64,000 bases of DNA from CAVQCA01 sp963763115 (GTDB taxonomy: Bacteria > Pseudomonadota > Gammaproteobacteria > UBA9214): assembly GCA_963763115.1 (NCBI GenBank), contig CAVXNM010000030.1, positions 62,001 to 126,000 of the forward strand, given 5' to 3'. Shown here piece after piece: positions 9,133-18,571 of the stretch. Each line of letters starts with the position of its first letter. Positions within the stretch are counted from its first letter, which is position 1. The notes below the pieces were generated by a model. It saw only the letters and a list, made by a program, of their open reading frames with translations. It made no database searches and had not been told where the DNA came from. A program made the position numbers and the translations under genes.

Positions 9133-12011
9133 CTACCCGGCGGGTTCCTCCGGCCGTGCCAGCGGGTTCACCCCCTCCAGATCCGGCTCTCCGCAGTGGC
9201 GCAGCAGGAAGGCGCGTGCGCCGATGCGCAGCTCCAGTGCAACTTGCCATCGGTTTTCCGGCCCGCCGTCGCGCTGCCCGGCGCGGAGGGGAGCGCCCAC
9301 GTCGATGCGGATGGTACCGCGCTGCGGGAACCAGCTGTCGCCGCGCAGTATGGATCGCGTTCCGCGCAGGGCGACGGGAATCACCGGCACACCGGCCTGC
9401 GCGGCGGTAAGAAATGCGCCCATGAGGAAGGGTTGCAACCCGGGCATGCGCGTTAACGTCCCTTCGGGGAAAAACAGCAGGGACCGCCCCGCTGGCAGCG
9501 CAGCGGCCAGCTCGCGCGCATCCCGGATGCTCTTTTGCCGGTCGAAGCGTTCCACGAAGCAGGTATCGAGCCGTTCCAGGAACCAGCGTACGGCGAACTT
9601 CCTGGTCAACTCGGCCTTGGCAACGAAACTGACCGGTTGCGGCAGCGCCGCGGCCAGGGCGATCGAGTCCAGGTAGCTCGCGTGGTTGGCGACCAGGACG
9701 CAGGGCTGCTCGGCCGGCGGGAGATGATGCAGACTCCGTACCTGTAGCGGTGTGCCGGTGACACGCAGCAACGTTCGTGCCGCACGCTGCACGAAGCGCC
9801 AACGTCGGCGTCTGCCGGGTAGCACGCCAACAAGGAGCCAGGTGCCAGCGGCGAACAACCCGAACACCAACCAGGTGTACCCGGCATAGAGTTCGGCGGC
9901 GAGGCGACGCTGCAGGCGCCGGACTCCGGGCAACATGCCGGCCAGCGCAAATCGGGTCACCTGCCACCACACGGCGTGACTGCGTCGCAACAGCTTACCC
10001 TGTTCGTAGAGGGTGCGCGTCGTCGTGCGCCGCAACTTGCCGCTCGAGGTCTTGGGGACCGTGTGCGCGGGAGCCAGGATGATCTCGCTGGGCGGCCCTC
10101 CGGTGAGTTTCGTAGTCAGTGTATTAATTTCCTGGCGCAACGGCTCGGTTGGCCCGGCCCCGCCGTCGCGCAACTCCGCCAGGACGACCAACCGCTCGGT
10201 GCCCTGCGCGGGATCGGTACAGCCGAAGACCACCACGCAGCCCTTGCGGATCCCCGGCAGCTCGCCGATAGCGGCCTCCAGTTCATCCGGATAGAGTTGA
10301 CGTCCGGCGCGGATGATGACGTCCTTGGCACGACCGGTGATGAACACCTCGCTGTCCGCGATATAGGCCAGATCGCCGCTGTCGAGCCATTCATCGTGAA
10401 ACAGCGCGCGCGTGGCCTGCGGATTGCGGTAGTAGCCACTGGTGGCCGACGGCCCGCAGAATTGCAATCGCCCCTCCCGGCGCTCGGGGAGCTCGCGCCC
10501 GCCCGGTCCCAGGATCCGGACCTGGTGCCCCGGGAGGGGATGGCCGCAGGAGACAAACTGCAGACGTGACTCATCCGTTGTCACGGCCGGCAGTGCGCGG
10601 CCGGTCCGCTGGAAAGATTCCCGCCGGATGGCATCCGTGCGGGGCACGCGCCGCAGCGGCGGAAAGCATAGTCCCAGACTGCATTCCGCCAGGCCATAGA
10701 CCGGGTACATGGTCTCGGGACGGAAGCCACAGGCTCCGAAGCGTTCGCAGAAGCGCCGCACCGTCTGTGCCCCAACGGCCTCGGCACCGTTGAAGGCGAT
10801 ACGCCAGGTACTCAGATCGAGACCGGTGATTTCCGTATCCGTGATCTTCTTCAGGCACAGTTCATAGGCGAAGTTGGGTGCCGCCGACAGGGTGCCCGGT
10901 GCCGCTGGATGGCCTGCAGCCAGCGCAGCGGCCGGCTCAGAAACGCCAGCGGCGACAGGATCACCAGCGGTACCGCGTGGTACAGGCTCCCCAGCCAGGC
11001 GCCGATGAGTCCCATGTCGTGGTACAGCGGCAACCAGCTGACGAATACATCCGCGGAGCTGGCCTGGATCGCCGCACCGTCCGCGCGGATATTAGCGAGC
11101 AGGTTGGCGTGGGTAAGTATCACACCCTTGGGACTGCCCGTACTGCCGGAGGTGTACTGCAGGAAGGCGATATCCTCGGACTGCAGCGCGACCGGTGCCG
11201 GACATTCCCGGCGCGCCAGCAATTCCGCGGCCGTGACCACGCGGCGCAGCGTCCCAACCCGGGTCTTGAGCAATTGCGCGACGCGCTGCGCCTCGGGCAT
11301 TGCGATCAGTATGCTGGCCTGGCAATTCATCAGAATGTCCCGCTGGCGCAGCAGGTGTTCCTCCAGCTGGCTCATGCGCAGGGGCGGGTAGACAGGCACC
11401 GGGATCCCGCCCGCCAACAGCACCCCGTAATAGCTGAAAAAATAGTCCCTGCTGGTCGGCAACATGAGTGCGACGGTATCGCCCGGCTGCAGGCCTTCCT
11501 GCTGCAGGCCGCCGGCGATTGCCCCGGCCTGCGTGCGCAATTCACCGTAGGTCAGCGCATCGCCCGTATTCCCGTCGGCATGGAACCGAATATGCGTGCG
11601 CTGCGGATGGGAGGCGACATGCCAGTCGAGGACGTCAACCAGCGTCGCGGCCTCGTACGGCAGCCCCTGTGCTGCGGCTCCGACCTCCACGGTCCGTCTC
11701 GCGGCGGGCGTCGCGGTGGCGGGGGTCGCACGCCGTATTGCCCGCAGCAGATCTCGCGGCGTCTCCGCGAGATGGAAGACCTGTTCCGGTAGCGAGATGC
11801 GGAATGCGCCTTCCAGGCGCGACAGCAGTTCCAGGCGACCGAGACTGTCGATGCCCAGATCTCTTTCCAGCGCGGTGTCCAGGATAATCCGGGGGGGCTG
11901 CGCCGCCTGCGGATGCAGTTCGGCGATCAGGTCCCGTATGACGGCCAGCAGGGTATCGGCCGTATCATCGCGCCCAGCTGCAGTGGCTGGAATCAGGTCG
12001 CCGGCCTGCAC
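9133..12011 (-). pseudogene. Carrier protein-acyl-AMP ligase-acyltransferase fusion, one frameshift
   Basis: This is a multidomain lipid-activating protein (about 960 aa when restored). The N-terminus is an acyl carrier domain with the phosphopantetheine serine in LGIDSLGRLELL. Then comes a fatty acyl-AMP ligase/AMP-binding domain (YTSGSTGSPKG, WLPLYHDMGLIG, later YGLAEC, DSGDLAYI and the KTSSGKLRRT catalytic-lysine end). A PlsC-type acyltransferase closes it (NHASYLDS and FPEGT). The frame shifts after residues LQAIQRHR: one G appears missing in the run at 10895-10897, and restoring it gives an uninterrupted ligase. The start is placed at GTG 12011, overlapping the end of the upstream oxygenase gene and implying coupling; other nearby starts are possible. 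Such a protein could activate a fatty acid, hold it on the carrier and transfer it to an acceptor. Confidence 0.8.
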
Positions 12012-12763
12012 GACTCGCCTGCCCGTTCCCCGCTGGCCTGCGCAGCCGGCTCCCAGAGCGGCTGGCTCAGCCGTTCCGTGAAATGGCTGAACATGATGTT
12101 GAAGCTGACGCTGATCCGTTCTTTGTCGCTGCGGTTGGCGGTCACCGAATGCGGCAGATAGGAAGGGAACAGCAGCAGGGTGCCGTTCTGCACCCGCACC
12201 ACGACCAGGTCGGTATTTCCGGAGGTCAGTTCGGTCACCGGGGGACGGATGATACCGGTCTGGATGCGGGGATCGTGGAAGTTGATCGTATCGGCACCGC
12301 GGCAAGTCGCGACGTAATAGACGCCGCTCAGGTAGTTGTTGGGGTGATGATGGATGTTATGGCCGGCACCTGGCGCAAGGATATTCGCCCAGCACCCGGT
12401 AATCTCGAAGTCTGCATGACTGGCCTTCAGAAAATTCAGCACCCGCCGGGTAGCGGCGTAGATACATGACATCAGTTCTCCCAGCCGCTCCTGTTCATGC
12501 AAGGTCTGGATCGATTGCCAGCTTTCCCCCGGTGACAGCGAAGCATTCCGGCCACGCTGCTCCCCGAGTACCGCCATCAGGCCGTTTGCGATTCTTTCCT
12601 GCAGCGCTTTCGCAAACTGCAGCTTCCAGACAAAGGTCGGAAACAGGGTAAGGACATCCGAACCGAGCTGCCAGGAGGCAGCCCGCGGGTGCAGCGGCGC
12701 CGTTCCGGAATCCGGTCCGGAAGAGGTACGTGCTGTGCAGTTGTCACTTTGTGCAATTGCCAT
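11993..12763 (-). CDS. Putative 2OG-Fe(II) oxygenase (TIGR02466-like)
   Basis: The product resembles the family of putative 2-oxoglutarate/Fe(II) oxygenases that begin with LFPTFVWKLQF. It has the iron-binding region HNIHHHPNNYLSGVYYV, then FHDPR, and the distal FPSYLPHSV with a conserved Arg in ERISVSFNIMF. The ATG at 12763 is chosen because the domain starts about 35 residues later and the longer frame to 13120 is a shadow of the HTH gene. Its last bases overlap the GTG start of the carrier-ligase-acyltransferase gene, so the two form one transcription unit. A role in hydroxylating an acyl or peptidyl substrate of that locus is inference. Confidence 0.75.
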   Translation of the reverse strand: MAIAQSDNCTARTSSGPDSGTAPLHPRAASWQLGSDVLTLFPTFVWKLQFAKALQERIANGLMAVLGEQRGRNASLSPGESWQSIQTLHEQERLGELMSCIYAATRRVLNFLKASHADFEITGCWANILAPGAGHNIHHHPNNYLSGVYYVATCRGADTINFHDPRIQTGIIRPPVTELTSGNTDLVVVRVQNGTLLLFPSYLPHSVTANRSDKERISVSFNIMFSHFTERLSQPLWEPAAQASGERAGESCRPAT

Positions 12764-12915
12764 CACTCGCCCCCGGGAAATGCATGAACCTGCCTCATTA
12801 CTGAAAACTATAGTTGATCCCGGTGACGGGAATCTGGGAGGAGGTGCGGTTGAAACCATGGAATGTCTGATGAAATCGACGCTGGGTAGCGCGTAGACGC
12901 GATACAGGCGGGGCC

Positions 12916-13596
12916 TCAGCCGGCGGGAGCGTTCGCGAATCGTCTCTTTTCGTAAGCTGGAACCACTTCCTCGCACTCCTCCGCGCCACCGGTCATCTGT
13001 CGATCTGACCTGCGAGGTGACTCTGACCGGCATTCGGTCGTCCCAATCGGCCAACAATACGTCCGCCGGCACGCTTTTTCCCGTGGCGCCGGCCCTCTGG
13101 CCGGCTGCCACCGGTGCCATGCCGCTGGGGTCGCAGCCCTGGGGCCTATAAATGGGTCAAGACAAATCAGTGCTCCTTCCGACCCTTCCCCCTGCTCCTC
13201 CCACAGCAACGGTGTCCCCGCCGCCAGGTCGAACAGCGTCACCTGCGCCGGCAATGTCTCGTCGAAAATCGCGGCGACGATATCCGGCGCAAGCGTGGTC
13301 AGGTTGACCATGCGGCTCACGTAGCTGTCATCGACACCCTCACGTCGGGCGATCTCTTTCATGGACTTCTCCTCACCCGATTCCAACAAGGCCAACCAAC
13401 GCTGGCCACGTGCGAGCGCCAGCTGGAGCGGCGTGTTATCCCAAGGGCTGGATTGCAGGCCAACGCCATCCGGCAGGGTCACGACTTTGCAGCTGCCGCG
13501 CCGTTTGATGCAGATCGGGACGGTGACGGTGAGGCTCCCGTCACTTGCGGTAATTACCTCGGGCTGACCGGTTCGATCGATGAGGATCTCGGTCAT
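12916..13596 (-). pseudogene. Recombinase-associated HTH protein, copy 2 (3' end replaced)
   Basis: The ATG at 13596 has AGGAGG seven bases upstream, so the 5' end is intact. The first 140 or so residues match the family (ALARGQRWLALLESGE, SMKEIARREGVDDSYVSRM, APDIVAAIFDE, LLWEEQ). After LLWEEQ the reading frame continues for about 85 residues of low-complexity Arg/Ala-rich sequence with no similarity to copy 1 beyond that point. Family members normally end shortly after this motif, so the gene has lost its natural end and runs into foreign DNA. In intact mobile loci the gene sits beside a serine recombinase; none is left here. Confidence 0.65.
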
Positions 13597-13725
13597 GCGG
13601 TCGCCTCCTCAATCAATTGCAAGTTCAGTGCGCGTTGCAATGGGGGAGATACGGTGGATTCACGCCCTGCCGCTGGCCAACAAAAACCCCACAGTGGCGG
13701 GGTTGAGGATCGTCCACGCCGGGTG

Positions 13726-13998
13726 TCAACCGGTCAATCGATCACGCACCTTGGACGGCGTTTGTGCCTCCACCTCAGGATGCTTATGCTTATTGGCTAT
13801 CAAGGCGTTTCTTGTCTCCAATATCCACGCATTGACCCGTCTCGACATGGATACGCGTTCCTTGCGTTGTTCGACCTCATCCTTCAGAGCTTTTTTCCTC
13901 GAGAGAAACGCATAACACATTACAATCATCCTTGTGCAGACGTTGAATTTGCTGCACATAAAGGTAGCATAGTCCACGTCCGGTAAATGGCAAATCAC
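13726..13998 (-). CDS. Doubtful small hypothetical protein
   Basis: A 90-codon frame opening with GTG and without a ribosome site. The C-terminal two thirds are charged and helical (RKKALKDEVEQRKERVSMSRR). It is unlike the neighbouring GC-rich genes in codon use. It may be a remnant or chance. Confidence 0.2.
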   Translation of the reverse strand: MICHLPDVDYATFMCSKFNVCTRMIVMCYAFLSRKKALKDEVEQRKERVSMSRRVNAWILETRNALIANKHKHPEVEAQTPSKVRDRLTG

Positions 13999-14015
13999 GA
14001 TTATTGCAGAAGGAG

Positions 14016-14087
14016 ATGAGCGGCATGCCGCTGCCGAGGCCTCTGCCGGGGACCACCGTACGGCGGAGCTCTCGACGCTATGATTGA
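14016..14087 (+). CDS. Possible 23-aa upstream peptide overlapping amn
   Basis: An AAGGAG site at 14010-14015 directly precedes an ATG whose 23-codon frame (Pro/Arg-rich) ends in a TGA at 14085, a few bases past the ATG of the AMP nucleosidase gene at 14080. The nucleosidase itself lacks a strong ribosome site. Translation of this peptide could load ribosomes onto it by coupling. It may instead be a by-product of an N-terminal frameshift. Confidence 0.3.
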   Translation: MSGMPLPRPLPGTTVRRSSRRYD

Positions 14088-14853
14088 ACGGGTACAGATT
14101 GCGCGCAACTGGCTTCCCCGTTACACGGGAATGCCATTGGACAAATTCGGCGACTACATTCTTCTCACCAATTTCCGCTACTACCTCACCAAGTTTGCGG
14201 AAAAGTTCAACGCTGAAATCTATGGTGAAAACCGACCGATGCCGTCAGCCACGAACGGCGCCGGGCTCAGCATCGTCAACTTCGGGATTGGTTCGGCCAA
14301 CGCAGCGACCATTATGGATCTGCTCAGCGCGCGCGCACCGAAAGGCGTTCTCTTTATTGGCAAGTGCGGTGGGTTAAAAAAGGCTAGTGATATCGGGCAT
14401 TTCATCCTGCCCATTGCGGCCATCCGCGGTGAGGGCACCAGCAACGATTACTTTCCGCCGGAAGTGCCGGCGCTGCCCTCATTCAAACTGCATAAGTTCG
14501 TTTCCGATAAGATCATCGCGCATGGTTACGATTACCGCACCGGGGTGGTCTATACCACCAACCGCCGCGTCTGGGAGCACGACGAACGTTTCCTTGCCCG
14601 CCTGAAGGAGATGGCCTGTATCGGCATCGACATGGAAACGGCGACCCTGTTCATCGTGGGTCACTACAACGAAATCGCGCGGGGCGCGCTGCTGCTGGTT
14701 TCAGATGTGCCCGTCACGCCGGACGGCGTGCAGACCGAAGCGCGAGACCTGCAGGTGACCGAACGATGGTCAGAGATTCACCTCCAGATCGGCATCGAAG
14801 CAATGATGCAGATCGGCGAACAGGGCGAGAAGATCAAGCACTTCAGGTATTGA
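14080..14853 (+). CDS. amn: AMP nucleosidase, short form
   Basis: Splits AMP into adenine and ribose 5-phosphate in the cytoplasm. The 257-residue protein corresponds to the short AMP nucleosidases (as in Bacteroidetes and some proteobacteria), which lack the N-terminal domain of the about 480-residue enterobacterial Amn. Features seen: RNWLPRYTGMPL at the start, the phosphorylase-like NFGIGSANAATIMDL, FIGKCGG, IAAIRGEGTSNDYFPPEVPA, and GIDMETATLF followed by LLLVSDVPV with the catalytic Asp. The product is complete. It may recycle purines independently of the MTA salvage genes at the right end. The start matches family proteins, but its ribosome site is weak and a short upstream frame overlaps it. 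Confidence 0.9.
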   Translation: MIERVQIARNWLPRYTGMPLDKFGDYILLTNFRYYLTKFAEKFNAEIYGENRPMPSATNGAGLSIVNFGIGSANAATIMDLLSARAPKGVLFIGKCGGLKKASDIGHFILPIAAIRGEGTSNDYFPPEVPALPSFKLHKFVSDKIIAHGYDYRTGVVYTTNRRVWEHDERFLARLKEMACIGIDMETATLFIVGHYNEIARGALLLVSDVPVTPDGVQTEARDLQVTERWSEIHLQIGIEAMMQIGEQGEKIKHFRY

Positions 14854-15094
14854 GGAGCACCTGATCAATTCGCTGTTGCAAGAGGAACAAAGTTAGAAAG
14901 CAATCTGCAAGCACCTGATTTTACTTTGTGACATTACCAAGCACAGTTTGGCTCGCTGTTCATGAGTCTCATCTTCTGGTCGATCCCGGCACGACTGCCA
15001 AGCACCACCCTGCTGCTTCCTGAGGAGAGCGGCCACAAGGGCAGCAAGCAACCTGACTAGCTATGTCAACCTGTCGACGGCGGGGACGTCAATC

Positions 15095-15260
15095 GAACCG
15101 GCCAACAGGTTGCCCGTCCTTCGGGCAACAGCTTCCTGCCCTGCGCGCTATCCCTCTGGTCAAGGTGTTTGAGGATTCTCGTGATAACCACCGGGTCCTC
15201 GAGGCAGACGATGATCCGCACCGCACCGCCGCAGGCCAGGCAGGTCTGGAGTTGATACGG
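15095..15260 (-). mobile_element. IS91-family transposase C-terminal remnant (A)
   Basis: The minus strand encodes TCLACGGAVRIIVCLEDP followed by an ILKHLDQR helix, the zinc-binding C-terminal motif of IS91-type transposases. The catalytic HUH domain is absent and the flanks are not coding. Related fragments occur at 21984, 25030, 28708, 36860 and 40035, all in this orientation. This copy lacks the terminal repeat the others have. Confidence 0.6.
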
Positions 15261-15410
15261 AATACACGTTAAGGCGAGCCCCCATGTGATGTGGGAGGCT
15301 ACATCACCCACTGCTGGACATACACATGCTGGATTACCCAGTAACGGTATAACAGCCACCGGGGCAAGGGTAAGGGTGAGCCCTCCGGCCAGTATTCCAG
15401 CAAACGTTCA

Positions 15411-15857
15411 ATGTGTCCCAGGTTGCGGCGCAGGTACGTCCGTTACAAGGACCAGTCCAAGCGTACTAAGTATGTCCATTTGGGCAGATTCCCGGACGTG
15501 TCGTTGGCCGACGCACGGGAACGCGCCAAGGACGTCCAGCCCGGGATACGACTCGGGGCAGACCCCAGGGTCGAGGATGATGCCAAGAAAGCCGTACCAA
15601 CATTTAGCGAATTCTTTGAACAGGAATATATACCTTTTGCTAAATCAAGAAAGCGCACATGGGCGAAGGACGAAGAGTACTTTCGCTTGCGGATAAAGAA
15701 TGAGCTAGGAAACGTTAAGCTGGATTGCGTCCCCAGAAAACGGATCCAAGATTTCCACAGTTCTTTGAAAACAAGCGGCTTAGCTGGCAGCACAGCCGTG
15801 GCTTTTACTACCGCGCATATCTCAGTTCGTTACCTCCCCGAGCAGCGGATATACTAA
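15411..15857 (+). pseudogene. Tyrosine integrase, N-terminal fragment
   Basis: The frame encodes the N-terminal part of a phage-type integrase: a short arm-binding segment (KYVHLGRFPDVSLADARERA) and the SAM-like core-binding domain (TFSEFFEQEYIPFAKSRKRTW). It ends before the catalytic domain: no RHRY residues are present, and the frame dissolves after residue 125 or so. It is unrelated in detail to the complete integrase at 30753-31940, so it marks a separate, lost element. Confidence 0.6.
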
Positions 15858-16101
15858 CCGTCCGTTTCGGGCAACTGACGGTAGAGGGACTTTCACCCTC
15901 CAAGATTCACAGCCGTGTCGGCTGCTCCCACCACTGAGATTGTTCCACGTGCATTCCCTGTGCCGGATCGCCTTTCTGAGGAGGTCAAGAAAACATATGA
16001 GACAGGATCGGGAGAAACGTGACATTGCTGGGGAATCTCCTGCCTGTGCGCGACGCGAAGGCGAATTATGCTATCCTTCTGCGCGGCATGAGAAACAGCG
16101 C

Positions 16102-16779
16102 GTGACGACAAATCCTGGATGGTTGAGTGAGTACGGGGGTGATTTGGTCAGCTTCACGCTTTGCAGCGTGCTGCTGGTCGTCTATCACGTGTACTTGGGA
16201 TTCAAGCTGCGCAAGCACCCGGAATACACCATTCAGGCGGTGAACTGGGCGGCGCGGCGGGCATGGGTCGAGGGTATCATGGGAGATCCAGAACGCAGCG
16301 TGCTGGCGGTGCAGACCCTACGCAACTCCACCATGGCGGCGACGTTTCTGGCGTCGACCGCGGTGCTGCTGATCGTCGGCACGCTTACCCTCAGCGGTCA
16401 GGCCGACAAGCTGGCGACCGCCATTCATACACTGAACATCATCGGCTCGCACCATCCGGAGCTGTGGATTTCCAAGCTTATTCTGCTGGTATCCGATTTC
16501 TTCGTCGCATTCTTCGCCTTTTCCATGGCGATCCGCTTGTTCAACCACGTCGGTTACCAGATCAACGTGCCTGCCGCGATACGACCGAAGAACGTCAGCC
16601 CGACAAAGGTGGCGATCCATCTGAACGCCGCGGGCAACTATTACAGCATCGGTATGCGCGCATACTACTTCGCCGTTCCGCTGGTGTTCTGGTTGTTCGG
16701 TCCCCAGTTCATGGTGCTTGCGACGCTGGTGCTGATCGCTGTCCTGTATCACATCGATCGCGTGCCTAAGTCCGGATAG
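16102..16779 (+). CDS. DUF599 family membrane protein
   Basis: A polytopic inner-membrane protein of unknown function. With the GTG at 16102 it has 225 residues, the usual size for DUF599; an in-frame ATG far upstream (15940) adds a poorly conserved hydrophilic stretch. Features: an N-terminal helix (FTLCSVLLVVYHVYLGF), NWAARRAWVEGIM and LAVQTLRNSTMAATFLAST, which are family hallmarks, then three further helices and a conserved NAAGNYYSIGMRAYYFA. No catalytic residues are known. It has no operon partner here. Confidence 0.8.
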   Translation: MTTNPGWLSEYGGDLVSFTLCSVLLVVYHVYLGFKLRKHPEYTIQAVNWAARRAWVEGIMGDPERSVLAVQTLRNSTMAATFLASTAVLLIVGTLTLSGQADKLATAIHTLNIIGSHHPELWISKLILLVSDFFVAFFAFSMAIRLFNHVGYQINVPAAIRPKNVSPTKVAIHLNAAGNYYSIGMRAYYFAVPLVFWLFGPQFMVLATLVLIAVLYHIDRVPKSG

Positions 16780-17357
16780 GTCGCATCGTCGCCCGGTTTC
16801 GCGGCGCTCGTGTGCCGATGCGGTGCATGCGGCTGATACTGCCGGTACTCAACGCGCTGCGTCATCGGTAAAATCCAGCTATACGCCCAATAACTGACGC
16901 ACGCTAGCCAACGTCCCTCTCTCGGCCACAGTCTTCTACATCCAAGTGAAAATCGGTGGCCTTTAGGTCGCTGTCATTGCATCCCAGCCGATCAGACACG
17001 TAGCACGAACGACTGAAACGGGTCGGCTCCAGCCTGTTACCCACGGCCAATATAAGGAACGACTAAACGACCGAGTTGGGTCGTTTACCGTCCTTAAGCG
17101 AAATCGAATAAAAGATATGCCTGCAGTACCGGTTTCGGACATAAACTGGACATTCCCACACCACAGTCCACGCCGCCCGAGGTCGCAGCCAGAACCTCGG
17201 GGTAGTGAAGGTAGGGCTGGAAATCTAAAAACCTGACGGGCTGGGTCGCCGTGCGGCGGGGAGGAAACTTCAAGCGTTCCAGTTTTCCGGGGGGCGTCTC
17301 CGCTGAAATCCTGCACCGACCCGATGCACTCGACGTACCCGTCGCTTACAGGTCGCC
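16780..17357. other. Intergenic region without a supported gene
   Basis: Nothing with a ribosome site or protein-like composition. A palindromic stretch, AAACGACCGAGTTGGGTCGTTT, lies at about 17065-17086 and could be a terminator-type hairpin or an intergenic repeat; a related but imperfect sequence occurs near 490. Confidence 0.3.
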
Positions 17358-17507
17358 TCAATGTGTCGGGATAACGTTATTCCCGCCCCGAGTGATATCA
17401 ACAGTCTTGCGCGAGCCAGGCTGGTCAGTGAAGATCAGGGAAAGAATGCCCAGTATCAATTGCAGCGAGAGGTAAATACCCAGCACTATCAATGTGTCCC
17501 AGTACAT
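17358..17507 (-). CDS. Small single-helix membrane protein, 49 aa
   Basis: The ATG at 17507 is preceded by a full AAGGAGGT five bases upstream, one of the best ribosome sites in the window. The peptide starts MYWDTL, then has one transmembrane helix at about residues 6-27 (IVLGIYLSLQLILGILSLIF), and ends in a short polar tail (RGGNNVIPTH). No family is recognised. It stands alone. The combination of site and clean helix makes it a credible small membrane protein. Confidence 0.6.
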   Translation of the reverse strand: MYWDTLIVLGIYLSLQLILGILSLIFTDQPGSRKTVDITRGGNNVIPTH

Positions 17508-18321
17508 TTCGCACCTCCTTGAATAAGACAAAAGCATTAGCGAGTTACTGTGTTAATTTATTCGCATTTGCTTATATAACGCCTAAGATAGTCCCAGCAT
17601 TAATCACAGGCTGTACGGTGGCGTACATAACGGCAACATGATCGCATCCTTGCGATTTCGTCTTGAATGTCAGACTAGCAGGCGGACCGGGTCTCAGGCA
17701 GCTCGTGGCCTGACCCGGGAGTCGTAAGAGCGTGAACTTCTGCTTTGGGTCGAGAGTTGCCATTTGGCGGTATCTAATATGAGCCAATCCTAAAGGTCCG
17801 GTTTCGAGCACGTTCAGGACATCCCCTCCCATACCGCCACCCAGTCCAGGATTTCCGGGGGTGTCGGGTGGGTGAAAACCTGAATTCCTGGCAAGCTGGG
17901 CCCCAATGGTCGGGTTGTCAGTTTTTCAGATTTCCGGCTGGACCGGTGATGGTGAGAATCTGGCACAGGCCAATCACCGCCGTCATCAGAGCCACAACTT
18001 GGAGGCCATCCAAGGGGACGCCCCCTGCGCCCCTCAATGGCCCGCTCTCGGGCGTTTCCGGCGTGTGCATCCCGCTGTCCCCGGCGGCCACGCCCTCTCC
18101 CATCATGCCACTCCGGCCACAGCTCAGACAAATCTCAGTCACCATGAGAACACAACTCGTTGAGCACATTCAAAAATACAGAATAAGATGCGCTAATTCT
18201 GGAACTGCATGATCAGGAAAGTTCAGGCGATATCTCAGGCGGGGCACCCAAACAAAAAGGCCAACAGAAGAATACTTAAGACTCTTCATCCTATTTGTTT
18301 CATAACTTACTGTATCTGATA
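17508..18321. other. Intergenic region, no convincing gene
   Basis: Several overlapping frames exist. One on the minus strand (about 17918-18145, starting MVTEICLSCG) has a CxxC start and a hydrophobic segment near its end, but no ribosome site, so I do not call it. Confidence 0.3.
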
Positions 18322-18366
18322 CTGTTAATCACTCGGTTGGCGGTTCGAGCCCGTCCCGGGGAGCCA
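18322..18366 (+). repeat. tRNA-Asn 3'-half fragment (att-like), left copy
   Basis: Forty-five bases starting CTGTTAATCACT and ending GAGCCA read like the anticodon arm (GTT), T-arm (GGTTCGAGCCC) and acceptor end of tRNA-Asn. The 5' half is missing, so this is not a functional tRNA. A second copy in the same orientation at 32161-32205 matches at 39 of 45 positions. Such 3' fragments are what tRNA-targeting integrases leave at island ends. Confidence 0.6.
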
Positions 18367-18571
18367 TACTAACTCACTGTTTTTCATTGCCACGCAAGGG
18401 ATACCCCCGAAACGGGCTCGAACCTCGTCCTTGGCAATCCGGATGCGTGATTGCCACAGCCATCAACCCAACGGGGGTCAGTGTTCGTCTTTCGTAATTG
18501 AGACTTCACGCTGACCCTCTTGTTGCTGTTGCCGCAGTTCGGTTGTCGTGCCGCGGCCGCCTGACCAACCG

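Noticed and set aside
13114..13986. 290-codon plus-strand frame.
   Set aside because: It is the opposite strand of the HTH gene copy 2 and a non-coding stretch; no start signal.
15822..16025. Minus-strand frame between the integrase fragment and the DUF599 gene.
   Set aside because: Composition is not protein-like; possibly an insertion-sequence end (GGGACTTTCACCCTCC), which I could not assign.
17918..18169. Possible small protein with CxxC and a membrane helix.
   Set aside because: No ribosome site and composition changes midway; overlapping frames on the other strand look as good.
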